A stretch of DNA of 64,000 nucleotides from Heterohyrax brucei (Eukaryota > Chordata > Mammalia > Hyracoidea > Procaviidae). The DNA is taken from the NCBI GenBank assembly GCA_028571685.1, contig CM053154.1, positions 7,911,501-7,975,500 of the forward strand, given 5' to 3'. The notes below the pieces were generated by a model. It did not search any database, was not told the origin of the DNA, and saw only the letters and a program-made list of their open reading frames with translations. The position numbers were made by a program, and so were the translations under genes. Numbering within the stretch: position 1 is the first letter of the stretch; each line of letters starts with the position of its first letter. Shown one piece after another: positions 12,601 through 27,600 of this stretch.

Positions 12601-15600
12601 TTTTTTTCTCCCCCAAACCAGACATCTGGAGCATTCACTCCCAAGCATTTCTCTGCACCATGGAGGTCCTGGGACCTCATTTAAATGTCCTAAGGAACAT
12701 AAGAAAAACTCGCTTATTTCCCTTCCTTGGTTGTCTTCCTAGAAGCAGACCCCTCTGGCTAAGCACTTACCTGGCCCTCGGGGCTGACTCCAGGCTCTGC
12801 GGGCTGTGAGAGGCGTTAGTGGGATGCAATTGGGAAAGGCTGGACTACTAGTCAAGCGAACAACAGTGCCCTCATGTCACAAACCGGACTTCACAGAAGC
12901 CACTCCAGTTCTGGCCTGCAGGTATCCTGACTGCAGAGATGAGACCACAGGATGTGCCTCCAGCTGGCACTGGGCTGCTTCAGTCCCAGGCTGCATTTTT
13001 TTTTTTTTAATTCTGATCAAGCGGAAGTATACAATGCAAATTAAACTTGCGTGCCCGCCTACCTGCAGCTCTTGCCCTCTTAGCCCTGTGACAGTACACT
13101 CTTCCTTTTCATTCTACGTGTGTCATATCCTCTTAACAATCTCCCGTCCCTTCCTTTCCACCCTCTCTTCTCGCTGCTAGTACGAGGCCAGCAGGACAGC
13201 ATCCAACAGACGCCTAGAACCATAAAGTACACACAAGATACAGTCACACTGCCTCCAAGTCCAGTCCATTCCTGTCCAAAGAGTTGACCTCAGTCATGTT
13301 TCCTGGTCGGGGCAGCAGCAGGTCTAGAAGCCATGCTCCCAGGGGAGACCCAGGGCACTGGACCATCAATTGCAGTCTTTTAGTGGAGTTCCTGAGGTGC
13401 ACCCCTCTTTTTCTCATGTTGCTACTGGGACTCAACATTGTGTGTCCCAGCACAGCTGTCTCTGGTGGTGGCTGGGCACCAACTGGTTCTTCTGGTCTCA
13501 TGTTGATACAGTCACCCATTCACATGGGTCCTTCTGTCTCCCGGGCTCTTTTTACCTCATGTCTTTGTTGTTCTTGGTGACTGTCTCTTCCAGAGGAGTT
13601 AGGACCATTTGGTGCACCTCAGAAGGCAGCTTGTTCGCTTTTAAGACACCACTCACCAATATGGGGTGCAAAAGACTCTCTTAGCAACAGGCTAGTTATG
13701 CCAATTGGCCTCGATGTCCCTTGAGAGCATGGACCCCAGACCCCCACTCCTGCTACTCTATCCTTGCAATGTTGGGTTAAGATTAGAAGTGTTTTCAGTT
13801 TATGCTGAAATACAGTGAAGTTGATCTTCTCCTACTGTGTGCTGTCACTTTCACCAACCAAATTTTCGTCAGCCATCTATGACCAGCCCTCTCCTTCCCT
13901 CCCCTCCCTCATAACTGTCAAAGGGTCTTTTCTTCCACACAGGAGTCTCTCTTTAAGCCCTTACAGGAGGGGTCTCACACAGGATGGGTCTCTGTGCCGG
14001 TGACTGATCTCACTCAGTGTTGCGCCTTCCAACTGACAGGTTACGAGACGCTTCCTAAAATCATCCTTGTTCTGTGTCAGCGCCTAGTGTTCCATTCCTC
14101 TGTTGTTGGGCATCTGGGTTGATGCCACCTTTTAGCTATTGTGGACTGTGCTGCAATAAAAATTTGTGAGCACGTATCTGTCTGTGTGACTGCCCTTGAT
14201 TCTGTGGGACATATACTGAGCAGCAGGACTGCTGCGCCAAAAGGTATACCTATTTCCAGCTTTTTAAGGAAGTGCCAGAGTGCTTTCCAAAGAGGTTGTA
14301 CCATCTTGCAATCCCACCAGCAGTGCAGCAGAGTTCCAATCTCTCCACAGCCTAGGCTGCATTTTTAAAGCTGAATTAAAAATGCTGAGCTCTCTACACT
14401 GACACAATGTAGGGAGATTAAAAATTCTCTCAATGTAAGTAACAAGTTGGCAATATTTTGACTCCAGACTCTCTCAGCCAAGTATTCCTCACATTCCTTA
14501 AGAGTTTTTAATAAAGTTACAAGTGAGCCAGATGACTTCCAACAAAAATAAGCTAAAGTACTGCAAGCCATATGGAGGTGGGAGGTAAACAGGCATGACT
14601 CTTTTCAAATCCACTTTTCCATTCCTACCAAGCCATTCTATTAATCTTAATAGAGTTGATTCTGACTCATAGTGACCCTACAGGACAGAGCAGAACTGCT
14701 CCACAATTTCCAAGGAGTCCTGGTGGATGTGAACTGCTGATCTTTTGGTTAGCAGATGTACCACTTAACCATGATGCCCCCATTACATAATGTTATGAGT
14801 CAGAATCACAGGTTTAGTTTTGGGGGGTTATACGAAGACAAAAGGCCAGACTATCTACTTCTGAAAATAAGCTAATTTAAGCCCTATGGTTCACAAAAGC
14901 GCAATCGGCAACTCATCGCACGATGGCACCACAGCAGGGAGCACTGTGTTCCACTGTGCATGGCTCATCGTGACTTTGGGACCAACCCAACAGCAGCTAA
15001 CAAGGGCAGTGCACTGCGGTAAGGAACAAGCAGCTGACGAGGACAGCGAGCGCAGTGTAGACGACAAACATGGTCTGCTGCTGGGGCAAGCAGCCACGTG
15101 CTCAGCTGCTACCCCAAGGGCTGGTGGTGGGGACTGACCTAGATGCACCTGGCAGGACAGGCCTGGGGATCGGCTTCACAGAGCTCACAGCCTTGAAAAC
15201 ACAGCTCCACTCTGACACACATGAGGCAACACGTGTCGCAATTCACTTGATGGCAAACCATTTGGGGTCTGGGAAATGAACAGCTCTGGTAAAAAATGAA
15301 GGTGCGTGTTACCTTCAAGTTTACCACAAACACTGTATGTGTATAATGTGTGTGTCTATATATACACATACATACACACATGCACGCATGCACACACACA
15401 AGACTGTAGGACTAAATAAATTATTTCCTAAGTTACATCAGGAAAAGTTCATCTGCTGGCTAAGAGAATAATACTAAACAAAAATATTCTCAGTATGCTT
15501 TTTACAATAACACTGTTTTTTAATATTATTCATCCTGAAGTAGGAATTCCATAAATAAGATGCACAGCCTCTGGCGTTATAGATGCTTTCTGCAAACCTA

Positions 15601-18600
15601 GATCACCTCCCCAGAAAAATGTCCCCCAAAACCTACCTTTTGGGTTAAGATCTGACAGTACTAAATGAGAACACCTTCCCACAGGAATTCTGACTCTCAC
15701 AACAAGGCAGGGTTCATCAACTCCTCAAGCACACAGGAAGAGTTGCAAATCCCCCTCTCACACACACTTAAACTCATTTGTACTTTATACCCTAAACAGT
15801 GTGCTGAGGAACACAGACCTAGAACAGTCACAGAGGAAGACAGCAGAGCTAACAGGTGATAACACTGGCATGAGACACAGGGGAGGGATCTTCCCATGAG
15901 GGTAAGCCTTAAAAATAGACACAGATAAAGACCTACTGACTTAAAAACAAACTCAGGGTTCGAGAGCTTCCTAATTATTACGTTCAAGTACGCAATAAAC
16001 TCCAAAGAATAATCTGACGGGGTAAAACTTTCTAAATAATGCTAGGCAGCTGACGGTAACTGAGCATGCCCGCCTCCACGGGCTGCTACAGCCCTCCCGG
16101 ACGACGATGACGATGACGACACGCGCTTTCACCAACGGCCCCGGGCAGCTCTATTTCCAGGGAGGCAGTGTCACTGTATCTTTTACAGTTTTTAACTTTA
16201 ACCTAAAACCATACAAATTTTCTTTATATTACATGAGAAATGTTCCAAGCACTACCAAAAGCAACCCAAAGACCAAATTATTTGAAAAGGTAAAGACAAG
16301 CACCTACACAGTATATGCTTATGTGTAGGTGTATGTATGAGGACACGTATGTGTGAATACATACTATATATTTACATATCCTTTATTTCTCAGAGACCAA
16401 GGATAATCTACAGGTAACCACCAGATAACTTCATTCTTCTAGGTGTGGAGGAGAGTTTCTAAACTACTGTCACCATGACTTGTAGCTAATGTAGCGCACA
16501 GCTGAAGATAGAAATTCTTGCCTTATGCATTCATTTTCTCTGTTTCTAAGGGATTTCTGGAACTAGAACCTAATTAGCACAATCAAAGTGGGGAGAGGTG
16601 CAGACCACAGCACAACAGTTACCAAACTCTGCTTGGAACCCTAATTTACAATGTCACCCATTCTGCCTTTAAGTGCTTTTTAAAAATATAAACAGATCTG
16701 TAAATGGATGAACTATATGCAATATGACAGCTCAGTACAACTATCACGAACAAATTAAAATCGTTTCCTCACTCACCCGCCACATCACCAAGCTCTGTGT
16801 TAACTGCAGCAGCCAGTCCCAACCCCACCCCAACCCCCAGGAGCACCCCGAGAGGTCACGGAGGGAAACCAGAGAGCACACACAGGCTCTTGGGCAAGGC
16901 CTGCAAGGTAGCTGATGCGCCAGACCTCCCCAAATGCAGAAAGCACAAAATCATGCTGAAAAGAGAAATATTTTCTTGTCTACTGTTTTAGGACTATTAA
17001 TTTTATTCTCTTCATTAATCATAATTAAGAACTCATAGTTTAAGTGACTGGTGACTTTTAGGCTATAAAGATAAGTCAAGTTATTAGACATCAAATTCCA
17101 TCTGAGCATGTGACTGAACTGTCCCATGTTTCGATATCTTCATCACACCACTGCAGAAGAGCTACTGATTCAAGTTCAGGTTCCTGACAGGCTGGTTTCC
17201 ACCATGACTGTGGGGTCGCCAGGAGCTGGCCCTGCACTCGGATCATCTCACATTTAGTCCAGGGGAAAAAGCTTACAAAACGCCTCTGAGTTCTACATAA
17301 CATTACAGCTGGACCACCATCTAACATTGGGGGATAAAAGGACAACGGGAAGAACTGGCAGGGCAGTCCGGAGTAAAAACGACAGCAAATGAATGTAAGT
17401 GGTAAAAATCGCAATTTATGGAGCAAAAGTCAGAAAAAACTTGAACAAGTTCAGCAGAAGATAAAGAGCTGACCTAAGTTTGAAGTTGCTGGCATCTCAC
17501 AGTGCCTACAACCATCTTTCCCTACACGTGACTACTTTCCAAATGTGACAATGGCTAATTACACATTGTGTCCCCCTTCCTCCGTGCTAGGAAGGCAAAC
17601 AGAAGGACAGATGAAAGCAATCCAGGGAGATTAACTTTATGGAACATGCAGGATCATCCTACATTCAAAACTGATTCAGTGAAATGCACAATTAGCTAAG
17701 CAAAGGTAGGTACATAATTAACATCGTGTTGATGTGTTCTAAAAAACTGAAGATCTGAGGGTAAATGAAAGCCACCAGAACATATACTACTAACTACAAA
17801 GTTTAAGGGGAAATAAAAAAGCTCACCCTGTCTAACACGGCGGCTCAGGAGTAGGATTTAAGGTGTCCTGAAGCCCCAGGTCACAGCTCACTGGGGACTT
17901 CACAGCTACTATGGAACTCCACTGGTGACAATGAGAAGCTGGCTCACAGAGGCTTAGAAAAGAAGCTTATCTTCTTCCCCCATATATGGCACAGTTTTCA
18001 AAGTTTTGCCTTATTTTCCTTTATGACATAAAATCATAATGGGAACTAACTTTGAAAAGAATGCCAAATGGTTAAAAAACAACAGAACAAAACAGCCAGG
18101 ACTTACCTGCGCCCACAGGGCCAGCCCACACTACCCTGGAGTCCCATGGTAGCTGTGACAGCACAGCATGCTTTATGCTGTGGGGTCAGGGCAGACTCGG
18201 AGTCAGCTGGCACAATTTCAGGAGCCCTTAAAGAGAAAAGTTAGCTTTAAGTGGTAATGCTCAGAACGGCCTCCTCGCGTTCAGCAGAAAGATGCACAAG
18301 GGCTGGCTAAGGCAGCTGGAAGTTCTCCCTCTACCCATGGTTGACTAAATAACACATTAGCACGGAAACTAGACCACCTGGAATACTTTTTCTTTATTCC
18401 TGTAATCATGTAGCTATAATTTAATCACAAACCTGGGTTAGATACTCAAAACTCAAACACGTGCTGCATTTTACATAAAATGACCTCAACATCTTTTAGG
18501 TGTACCTTCAAACAGGCACAAGCACAGGGACAACCCCAGGGTTAGTGTGAGCAGGACACACAAACCAACTCCTAGCCGGACTTCCCACACAGAGCCAACG

Positions 18601-21600
18601 GCAAGAAGGGAAGACCTCCTATTCCTGAAGAGCGCTACAGAACAAGGGCTCTTTCAAAATACCTATGTACACAGATAAAGAGGAAACCACAAGTTAGAAA
18701 TATATTCTTAAATTTAATCTAACCTATACCGTATAAAGACCAGCTTCTATTCAATTCATTCAATAATTCACTTTCCATTATTAAAACAACCATTATGGAG
18801 AAAAACAGATTCAAAGAGATGGAGAAGTCAAACAGTCTCTAATTAGGACTTTTTAAATATTCTACTATTAATCATGACCAATTATGCCAAATACAGGTGA
18901 CATTTTTTAGTTCTTCCTCAATCTTTGACCAAAATGTTAACTATGTGTAGATACAGACATCCCCAAAGTCATGAAGAAATGCTTGAATTGACAGACACCT
19001 TCGTAAGAATGAGCTTGCTGTGCAGATGAACTACCGCAGAGAGCGTGCTGGAAGGATTTCAAGGAACATGTCACACAGATTATCCAGAGCACCCATGACC
19101 AGAAATGAAGGCCAGTGTTACTGGGTTAGGGAAGATGACCTTGAATTCAAGTGACAAATGTTTAAAATATTCAACTGAAGGAAAATTAAGGTTCTTAAAA
19201 ATCCAAGGTTCCAAGGAAAATATATATTTAAAACTCACAGAAAGCATTGCTTATTAAACCCACATTCATTATCAAAACACAAGCCCCAAAAGCTTCCCTG
19301 ATGTCAATGCCAAGTTATCCCACCTGAATCTAGCGACCAAACTTTAGAGCTTTCAATTTACATACTATTTTAGGCCCAGAGATCATATTGACCACCCATC
19401 CTCTTTTACAAATGAGAAAACTGGACGCATTAACGTTTAATAATGGCGGGGGGTGGGGGTCAGAAAGTACAAAAGGTAGTCTCCTGGACTACCACAACTT
19501 CACACTTGTTCAGGTTTTAGCTTTACGACTCTTTTAAACCAAAAACACTCCTAATGACTCAAGGCAGGTTGTCACCAAAGTAGCAGAAATGTTAGGAAAA
19601 TAAACTGGAGGAGGGAAGATAATAAAGGTCATTTTAATAAGTCCCCAGCTTGAAGCACAAAACAGAAAAGTTCCCCAAACTTGCTACTACAAAAGGTTCC
19701 ACAACTTGAGTGAAGAACACTTAGGGCTCCGCACAGCATCCACATAAGCCAAGTGGTAAATGTTCCCCAACAGTTTCTGGCCCACATATGCAACAATCCA
19801 CTAGATACCCCGCTTCACACCTTGCCTACATTCAGAAAAGAGAGGCTGCTACCCAAGCCAATTCCAAACCAAAGACCTAGGTATCTTTCTTGACTCCTCC
19901 CATCAACCTCAAGATCAATTCTGCTTCTCAAATCTCCCTCATCTGTGCTACTAAACTCCCCGTCCCCAATGCCTTGACCGTAGGCAGACTGCACTGGCTG
20001 GTTCCAATCCAGTCTCCAGACTGTGGGAGAGAGATCTTCTTAAATAGCAAATGTGATCAAGGCATGCCCTTTCAAAGGTTTACCACGGCCCTTCTGATGA
20101 AGATGGAACCACCCTGACCAGGCTAACAGGCTCTAAAGACCCAGCATTACCCGCCAGCCTCTCTCCCTCAGTTTCCATTCTCCCCTCAAACGCTAATGAG
20201 CATTTTATAGTTTATTGGACACGTCATGCTCTCCTGACTCTGGGGCCTTCAAACATGTGATTTCTTCAAACACATATTCCTTCCTTTCTAAGGTTCCACA
20301 ACTAGGAAATCACTTTCTCCTGAACATCTTCTCAAAATTTCTAAACAAGACCAGCCTGTACATATTCCTTTACTTTGTCTACTGAACTGACTGTACCATA
20401 CTGCCTTGCTGAATTAGTGTCTCCCTCCACCAGACCATAAGAAAATCATGACCTCATTTAGTGCCTGGGAAAATACCAGAGACTCAGCAAAGATCTGAAT
20501 GCATGAATAAACAGAGGAGCAAACAAAGTAATGAAGCAAAGGTAAAAGCTAAGACGACTGTGAAGAGCAATGGCTGGGGACAGAAGGGTTACACATCTGG
20601 CTTATCCTTTTTTTTTTTTTTTTTTTTTAAGTATGTAATAAAACCCTGATTACTTCAGAAAGGAGCCCTGGCTGTGTAGTGGTTAAGAGCCTGGCTGCTC
20701 ACTAAAGCGTAGGCAGTCCACATTCACCAGCCACTCCCTGAAAACACTATGCAGAAGTTCTACCCAGTTGTATGGGGTCATGGTGATTCGGACTCCACTC
20801 AAACGCACTGAGTCCAGTTTGGAGTATTTAAGTGAAACGCAAGCAGTTCAAATTCACCAGCTACTCCTTGAAAATGCTATGGGGAAGCTCTATTCTGTCC
20901 TACAGGTCACGGTGATTCAGATTCCACTCCAAAGCAGTAAGTCCAGGTTTTGAGGATCTAAGCAAAAGTGAAATGCTGATATAAAAAAAGACGTATCAAA
21001 AAGCCTCTAAACGAATCCCAGTATGTGAAATCACTTAATATATGATAGAAGCAACCAAAGCAATGGAGAAAGAATTTATTCAATAAACATTAGTGGAAAC
21101 TACTTGCAAAATATTTTAATCCTTACTTGAAACAAACAAAAAAACTACCGAAGAATGAGATAAAATGTTAACAGCATAATCCCTCCCACAAAAGGAAATA
21201 TTTACCACAAATATGTAGGTGTATATTGGTATCATATACATATTTACATGGAGTTCCGATAACTTCATAAAATCACAAAGGAAAATCACAGAAGGTATGC
21301 ATCAACAGTTCACAGACAAAACACACCTGACCGATGACATGAGACAGTGAACCTTCCCTCAACAACAAGCACCAGCCAAGACCTCAGAGCCCCCCAGGGC
21401 CCCTCTGCACCACTGATCGGGGGGTGACACAACTGGTGCAGTCCTTCTAGGTAGCAATTTAGCAACAGACATAAAGAGGCTTCTAACACCCTGATATCAG
21501 TTCTCGGAAATCCCATGAAAAATGTTGACAAGGATTTTTCTTTTTTAGAGGTATTCATTAAAACAAAAAAGTCAATTAACCCAATAGCTAATAACAAGGA

Positions 21601-24600
21601 ACCGGGCAGGTGCAGCAACTCAAATGCTATTATTACACATTCATTTATAACAAGAAGAAAGTATTTTAACTACTTCAAAAGATAAATGAAAAAAGGCAGA
21701 TACATAACTATGATGTCAATTACTTAAAAATAACTAAATGTAACAAGGACAGAAATGAAAACATGAAAAATCTGACATTTCCTTTGCCAAGCCAGGCCAA
21801 GTGCCGTCGAGTTAGGTGATGAAATTATAAAATTACTTTTCCTGGAAATATTTTATAATACTGAATACACTCTGCTGTCATCCCCCCCATGACCTAAACT
21901 CTCACATTGCGTCATTACAAGACGTCAGCAGGTCACGTCTACCCTTGAGGAAACATGACACCACGGCCTACAGCCGTGATTCAGAGCTCCTGGAGGCGCT
22001 GCCCCAATGACGCCGTCTCCGCAGTAACCCGCCCCAACTCCCGCAAATAATAAATAAATAAAACTCTAAACTGAATCTAACTGTGAAGAAGCAGACAAAT
22101 CTAAACTGAAGATCATTCTGCAATACAAATATCCCTTTTCCTACAGCAATGACAGTCCCTGAAGATCTACTGTGACCCCTGTCACAGTGGTCAGCAGTGC
22201 TGTGCTCAGTCTGGTGGAGGCTGTGGGAGCTGGGAGCCACAGTCCTTTGGTCTACTGGTTTTAAAATTTCTAAGACTTAAAGGCTGATGGTGAAAAAGTG
22301 GCTGTCTCTGCACAACAAGACTGAAGGTGGTGCGAAAGAAACGGTTTTTTTTTATAAGCCCTTCTATGAGGCATGAATTTTTACACTATGTGCATAGCTG
22401 AACAAAACTTGTGAAAGTTATTATGTGGTAAAAGTCAACAGCAATACTCTAGAGCCTAAAAATACCATATTACATTTAATAAGGCAAGTGACATCTGGCT
22501 TCCATGGTTGAGCATGCTCATTCAGCAAAACCCGAAACCAAACGCACTGCCGTCGAGTTAATGGCAACTCGCAGCGAGCCTATAGGACACAGTAGAACTG
22601 GGCTTCCACAGGGCTTACAAGGAGCAGCGGACAGATGTGAACGGCCACCCTGTGGCCCGCAGCCAACCTCTAGACCATTGTACCATCAGGGCTCCTGGTT
22701 GAAAAACCCATCAACTCAACTTCTGACTCAGAGACCTATGATTAAACTTCATTTAATAAAGTGCTTTTAAAAAAGAAAGCCTTTACTAAATCAATAATGC
22801 ATATTCAAATGTGAGTATCATATAACCCAGAATCACAGACCTGTTTCTCAACAGAAGGAGGCGCAGTGTTGGTGCCAGGTTTGGGCACTTGGTCATCTCT
22901 TGAGAGCCAGGGCTTCTGTCTCAGACACACTAAAGGCAACCAGAGAGAACTCGACTCCTGGGGCTCTGATCTTGCCATCACCATCGAAACATACAGTCAT
23001 TCCTGAAAGCTTCTTTCTCACCCCCACGTCAGGAAGCACTTTTCAAACACCACAGTGAACTAGCCAGCCTCAGTTAACAGCAGAAAAGGAAGGAAAAATC
23101 AGTATCTACGGCAATCTCTATCCATATATGCGCATGCACATGTAACTCCCTACAAATCAGAATCTTTTATCCTACTGAGAACACAACTCATCTTTTAACT
23201 CCTGACATAAAATGTGATTTTACAACCAAAGTTCCAAAATCCCACGCAGAAACCCTTTCTACCTTTTGTAGAAAAACTAACTGAACGTAATACTACTTTT
23301 ACAATGCTAAAATCAGTTCGACTGACTGTAATACCAACTACTTTGGATAGGAGGGACAGTCCCCAGCAAGAATTCCATGCTGGAAAAGGATCCTCGTTTT
23401 TCTGCTGTACACAGACACCCACCAGGGAGGCTCTCATGGAGCACCAAGGACACCCAAGCAGTGCAGGCATTCCAGCAGATCCCTTGCCTTTTACGGACGC
23501 ACTGTTGAAGAAGATCCGTTGCAGAAGCAAGCTATGTCTGAGCTGTGAAGACTGCTTTTAACAGAATATTCTAACCCAAACTATTTTTGTTGAAGTTGGC
23601 AGGGAGGATCAGACAGTTCTGCATGTCAGACTCCACACCTTTTTCTTCTGGTTCTGCCCTCATTCATATGCTAAGCAAAATATTAAGACAGAAAATAACA
23701 CTAAATCACAAAAGATGAGTATCTTTCAGAAGAAGTTGGGCAGCAATATAAAATCAAGATCATAAACAAAACGGCCTGGCAGCACCCTGGAATAAATCCA
23801 TCACATAATCTAGATTTTATGTTCAATCTACTATAAAAGTAAGACAATTTGATTAGCTCCCCCATCTATGCTGCCAGACAGTAATCCCTAAATATTAAAT
23901 AATGAAACAAGTATGTCTCTGAGCCACCAACACGGAAGTGATGTTGGCCACAAAGCAATTCTGTTGAGCAGGAAAAACTCCTGAGATGGAAAAAAGAAAG
24001 CTGAAAACCCAAGCAAATCCTGCCTCCCCGTCACTTATAAAAACCCTCATGCTTCCAAAGGGTCTGCGCAGACTGTCCAGAATATCCTCCCAACTAGGAT
24101 CCTTCACTTAGTCACATCTGCAAAGTTCTTTTTGCCACATCTGGTGACTTACTGACAGGTTCTAAGGATAAGAACAGATCTTTTGAGGGGAGGGAAGGTG
24201 TGAGCAATTATTCTTTTAGCCACACTCTCTAAATCAATCATGTAAATCAGAGAAAGACCACGATGGAGGCGAGGTGAAATAAACACACAGGAAGATTAGG
24301 TAGTGGGCGAACAAAGACACATAACTCGCCTCACTCATAGTGTATTTTTCAAAATATCTAATGCTCTGTGCATTCAGGCATGTCACCAATCAGTTCTCCC
24401 TGACTGTAGAGAAAATCAGTATTTTCAAAGCTAAGGAGTACTGAACCAGACACCAGAAGTCTCTAAGATTTTCTTCACAATCATGTGTAAACTCAGTTTC
24501 CTGTGAAGTTAAGAAGTCAGCCACAAAGATGTCTGAATAAAAGGGTGAATACACCCCGTGCTCAGGACAGGGGCTTCCTCTTCTGTTTTCTTCTCATGTG

Positions 24601-27600
24601 TAACTCGCTCAGTATATACACTGCCTTATAATCATTCCAGTTCACAGTACTAACATTTTCCAAAAGCGAATCTACATAAACTTGTACATCCACATTCACT
24701 GAATCTTGCTGGACTTCCTTGCACAGCACCCCTTTCATCTGACCAGACAAGTACAAAAATCGCCTCATAGGGTTACACGTCCCAACAGTTCTGTTTTGAC
24801 CCAGGAGTAAAAGTCTGTAATAACAGCCGTAAGAGTTTACTTCCTTGAGAAAAGTCTTTGGCTAGCAAATTACAAGTGTCTATGCATACACACAATTTTT
24901 AAAACCTGTACCAAAACTAGCTGAAAAGAAGATTTTGAAAAGTAAGGGGCCTATACGTTGCTAATTTGTGTTAAAATGAACAAACTACATTGGTGAAATC
25001 AAACAGACACCACAGCCTGACATGTCTAACAGCACCCCAGTGTTAGGCATTTCCAGTTCCATCTGACCCTCGAGCATGGGCAGACGTCACAGGCTACACA
25101 GGGTCCCGGTTGAGGCATCGCTATGTGAAACAGTTGCCTCATGCTCTGTCAATACAATTAAGTTTTGCAAAAAGGTGAAATAGATCTAATTAATATTGTT
25201 ACAGAAAACTTCAATACAGTTTTTACTTTTAAAAATTCTAAGTTATCAGGAAAGCAAAAATCTGATCAAGTGACCCATTTTGCTCAAAAACAATCAGTAT
25301 TGCCATCCTCATCATCCTGTTTCATCACACTACTCAAACAAGTAGAGATTCTGGTCTAGAGGCAACAGTACACACTGCAGGTTACCCCAAACATGAGCTG
25401 CAGCTGACGAGGCGCACACGCTGCACCCACGACAGCAGCTGCACCCACGACAGCAGCTCGTGCCGCTGCGCATCTCAGCACTAACGCGCCAGTTCAGCGA
25501 GCACTCGCCACAGAAGCTTGACTCCTCCTCTTAATCCCCAGTCTCCGCTGTGTACCCCCACCAGCTGGTGCACAGCCGAGTCACTAGATAAGCCACCTGT
25601 TTGAAAGCCAGGGCTGGCCTTTAAGAAGTGAAACACAAGGCCAAGCAGGACACCACATTCAAAGACTCCTAAATAACAAAATTTCAAGTAAAATTTGTAT
25701 CTTCTAGAACTTCAGGTAGCATGAAGGGACTGCTTTTTTTTTTTTCTTTGTATCAAACGCTGCTATCAGGGAAGGCAGGAAGATGGAAACACCAAAGCAA
25801 CAGAAACGTTGACTTCAGCTTTCCACATCCCCACGTCCATTACCCGCCGGCAGCCGGTGATAAACTGTGGTTTCTCTGCCCATTCCAGTGGTCTGACCCA
25901 CACCAGATCATGAGGATGGCACAGGCCAGGGCGGCATTTCCTGCTATGTGCACGGGGTTGCCCCAAGTCAGGGACTTTTTTGAGAACAGCTCACACCACT
26001 CCTTCCCAATTAGCGATTGATTATCGTATCTACTACATCTTTATCTTCCCAATGGTCAGGGTAAAGATCTGAGTAGTCTGTAAGGTGGAAAACACAGAAA
26101 GTCAAGGAAAAAAGCAACAAATCCAGAAATTCAGGGGAAAAGCAGGGTGAAGAACTAGTTGTCCGTTCAGATCCCAGTCATTTAAAAGGAGTCATCCACT
26201 GTCTTAAACATCTGCATGCCTGCTAAGCATCAGGTACTGTTCTCGATCCTAGGACATGGCAGCGAACAAGACAGGCACGATGCTGGTCTCCGTGAATGTT
26301 CAATTCTAGTGAAAAGACACAAACAACAAGGTGAGGGCAACAATAAAGCCGGGGGGCGCTGGGAGGATGCTACCTGGACAGAGCAGCAATTTGAGATCTC
26401 CCAGTCAGGGCGGAACTCACTGAGATGGCAACATCTCAGGAAAAAACAGCGTCAGTAAATAGCAAATACGCTGAACCCTGCAGACAGACACCTGGGCAAA
26501 GAGCAACCATGCAGCCGAACAGCCAGTACCAAGGTCTGAGACAGCAGCACGCTCGGCTTGCCTGCAGGGAAGGCAGGTGGCCAGTGGCTGCAGCTGAGCG
26601 ACTGAGACGGGAGCAGTAGGACACAGCGGTGGGGTGGCAGGGACAGAGCTGGGAAGTGTCCTGGAGGTACTGCGGCCTTCTCCTCTGAGTGACAGAGGAA
26701 GTCACTGGAGAGTTCTGAGGGTTCCCCAAGAGTTGTCGTAGCTCTGCTGGTGGGAAGAGACTGTAATGCGGGTCAGTGTCTAGAGGGCACTGTGGCTCAG
26801 ACCAGGGCAGGGAGAGGGGTCTCTGTTGATGGTAGAACAACAGAACTTTATGACAACTAGGAACGAGGATGGCAGAGAGAGAATCGAGGGTGATCAATAC
26901 TTCCGGCACAGGCCTATGGAATGCCGAGATGGGGACCATAAGACAGATGAGGGAGGGACCAGCAGAGTTTTAGACTTTGACACTGAAATGCCTATTAAGG
27001 TGCAAATACCCAATAGGCAGCTGGACAGATAAGTCTAGTGGTTCCAGGATGTAAGAGTTAGAATAGAGACTTAATTTGGGGTTCTTATCTAACCAGGCAG
27101 AAACTCCAGGGCATAGTAGTTAACTGCTACAGCTGCTAGCCAAAAGGTCGGCATTTCAAATCCACAGGAGCTCCTTGGAAACCCTATGGGGCAGTTCTAC
27201 CCTGCCCTTCAGGGTCACCAGGAGCCAGAGGCCACTCCACGGCAGCAGGCTTTTATTTGGTTTGGTTTTAAATCTAACCCTTGTCTTTTCAAGGGATCAA
27301 ACTGGGTTAAAATCGAACTGCTTTTCTAAAAGGCAGTTGGTTCAATAAAATACCAGAGCCAAAGACAGCGTATTCGCTAATGCTGCCCTCTTCTACAGCC
27401 ACCTGACAATCTCCCCACCGAGAAAGGCGGTGACGGAGAGCAGCGACGCAGCCTCCCTGCAAACACCTGCCACCAGACTGCAGACGTTCCAGAGACAACT
27501 GCAAATTTAAATTCACACCCTCTGCCTTTACCATCCCCACTTCCGCCCCCAGATTCCACTTCTACCGGTCAGGTTTGGCATGGCCTTCACTAGGAGAAAA

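Noticed and set aside
15336..15402. Short CA/TG tracts and SINE clusters as CRISPR-like arrays
   Set aside because: Simple microsatellites and dispersed SINEs; there are no regular spacers, and the host is a mammal.
26436..26939. 167-codon open frame on the minus strand
   Set aside because: It is antisense to an L2 fragment and shows no domain or splice structure.
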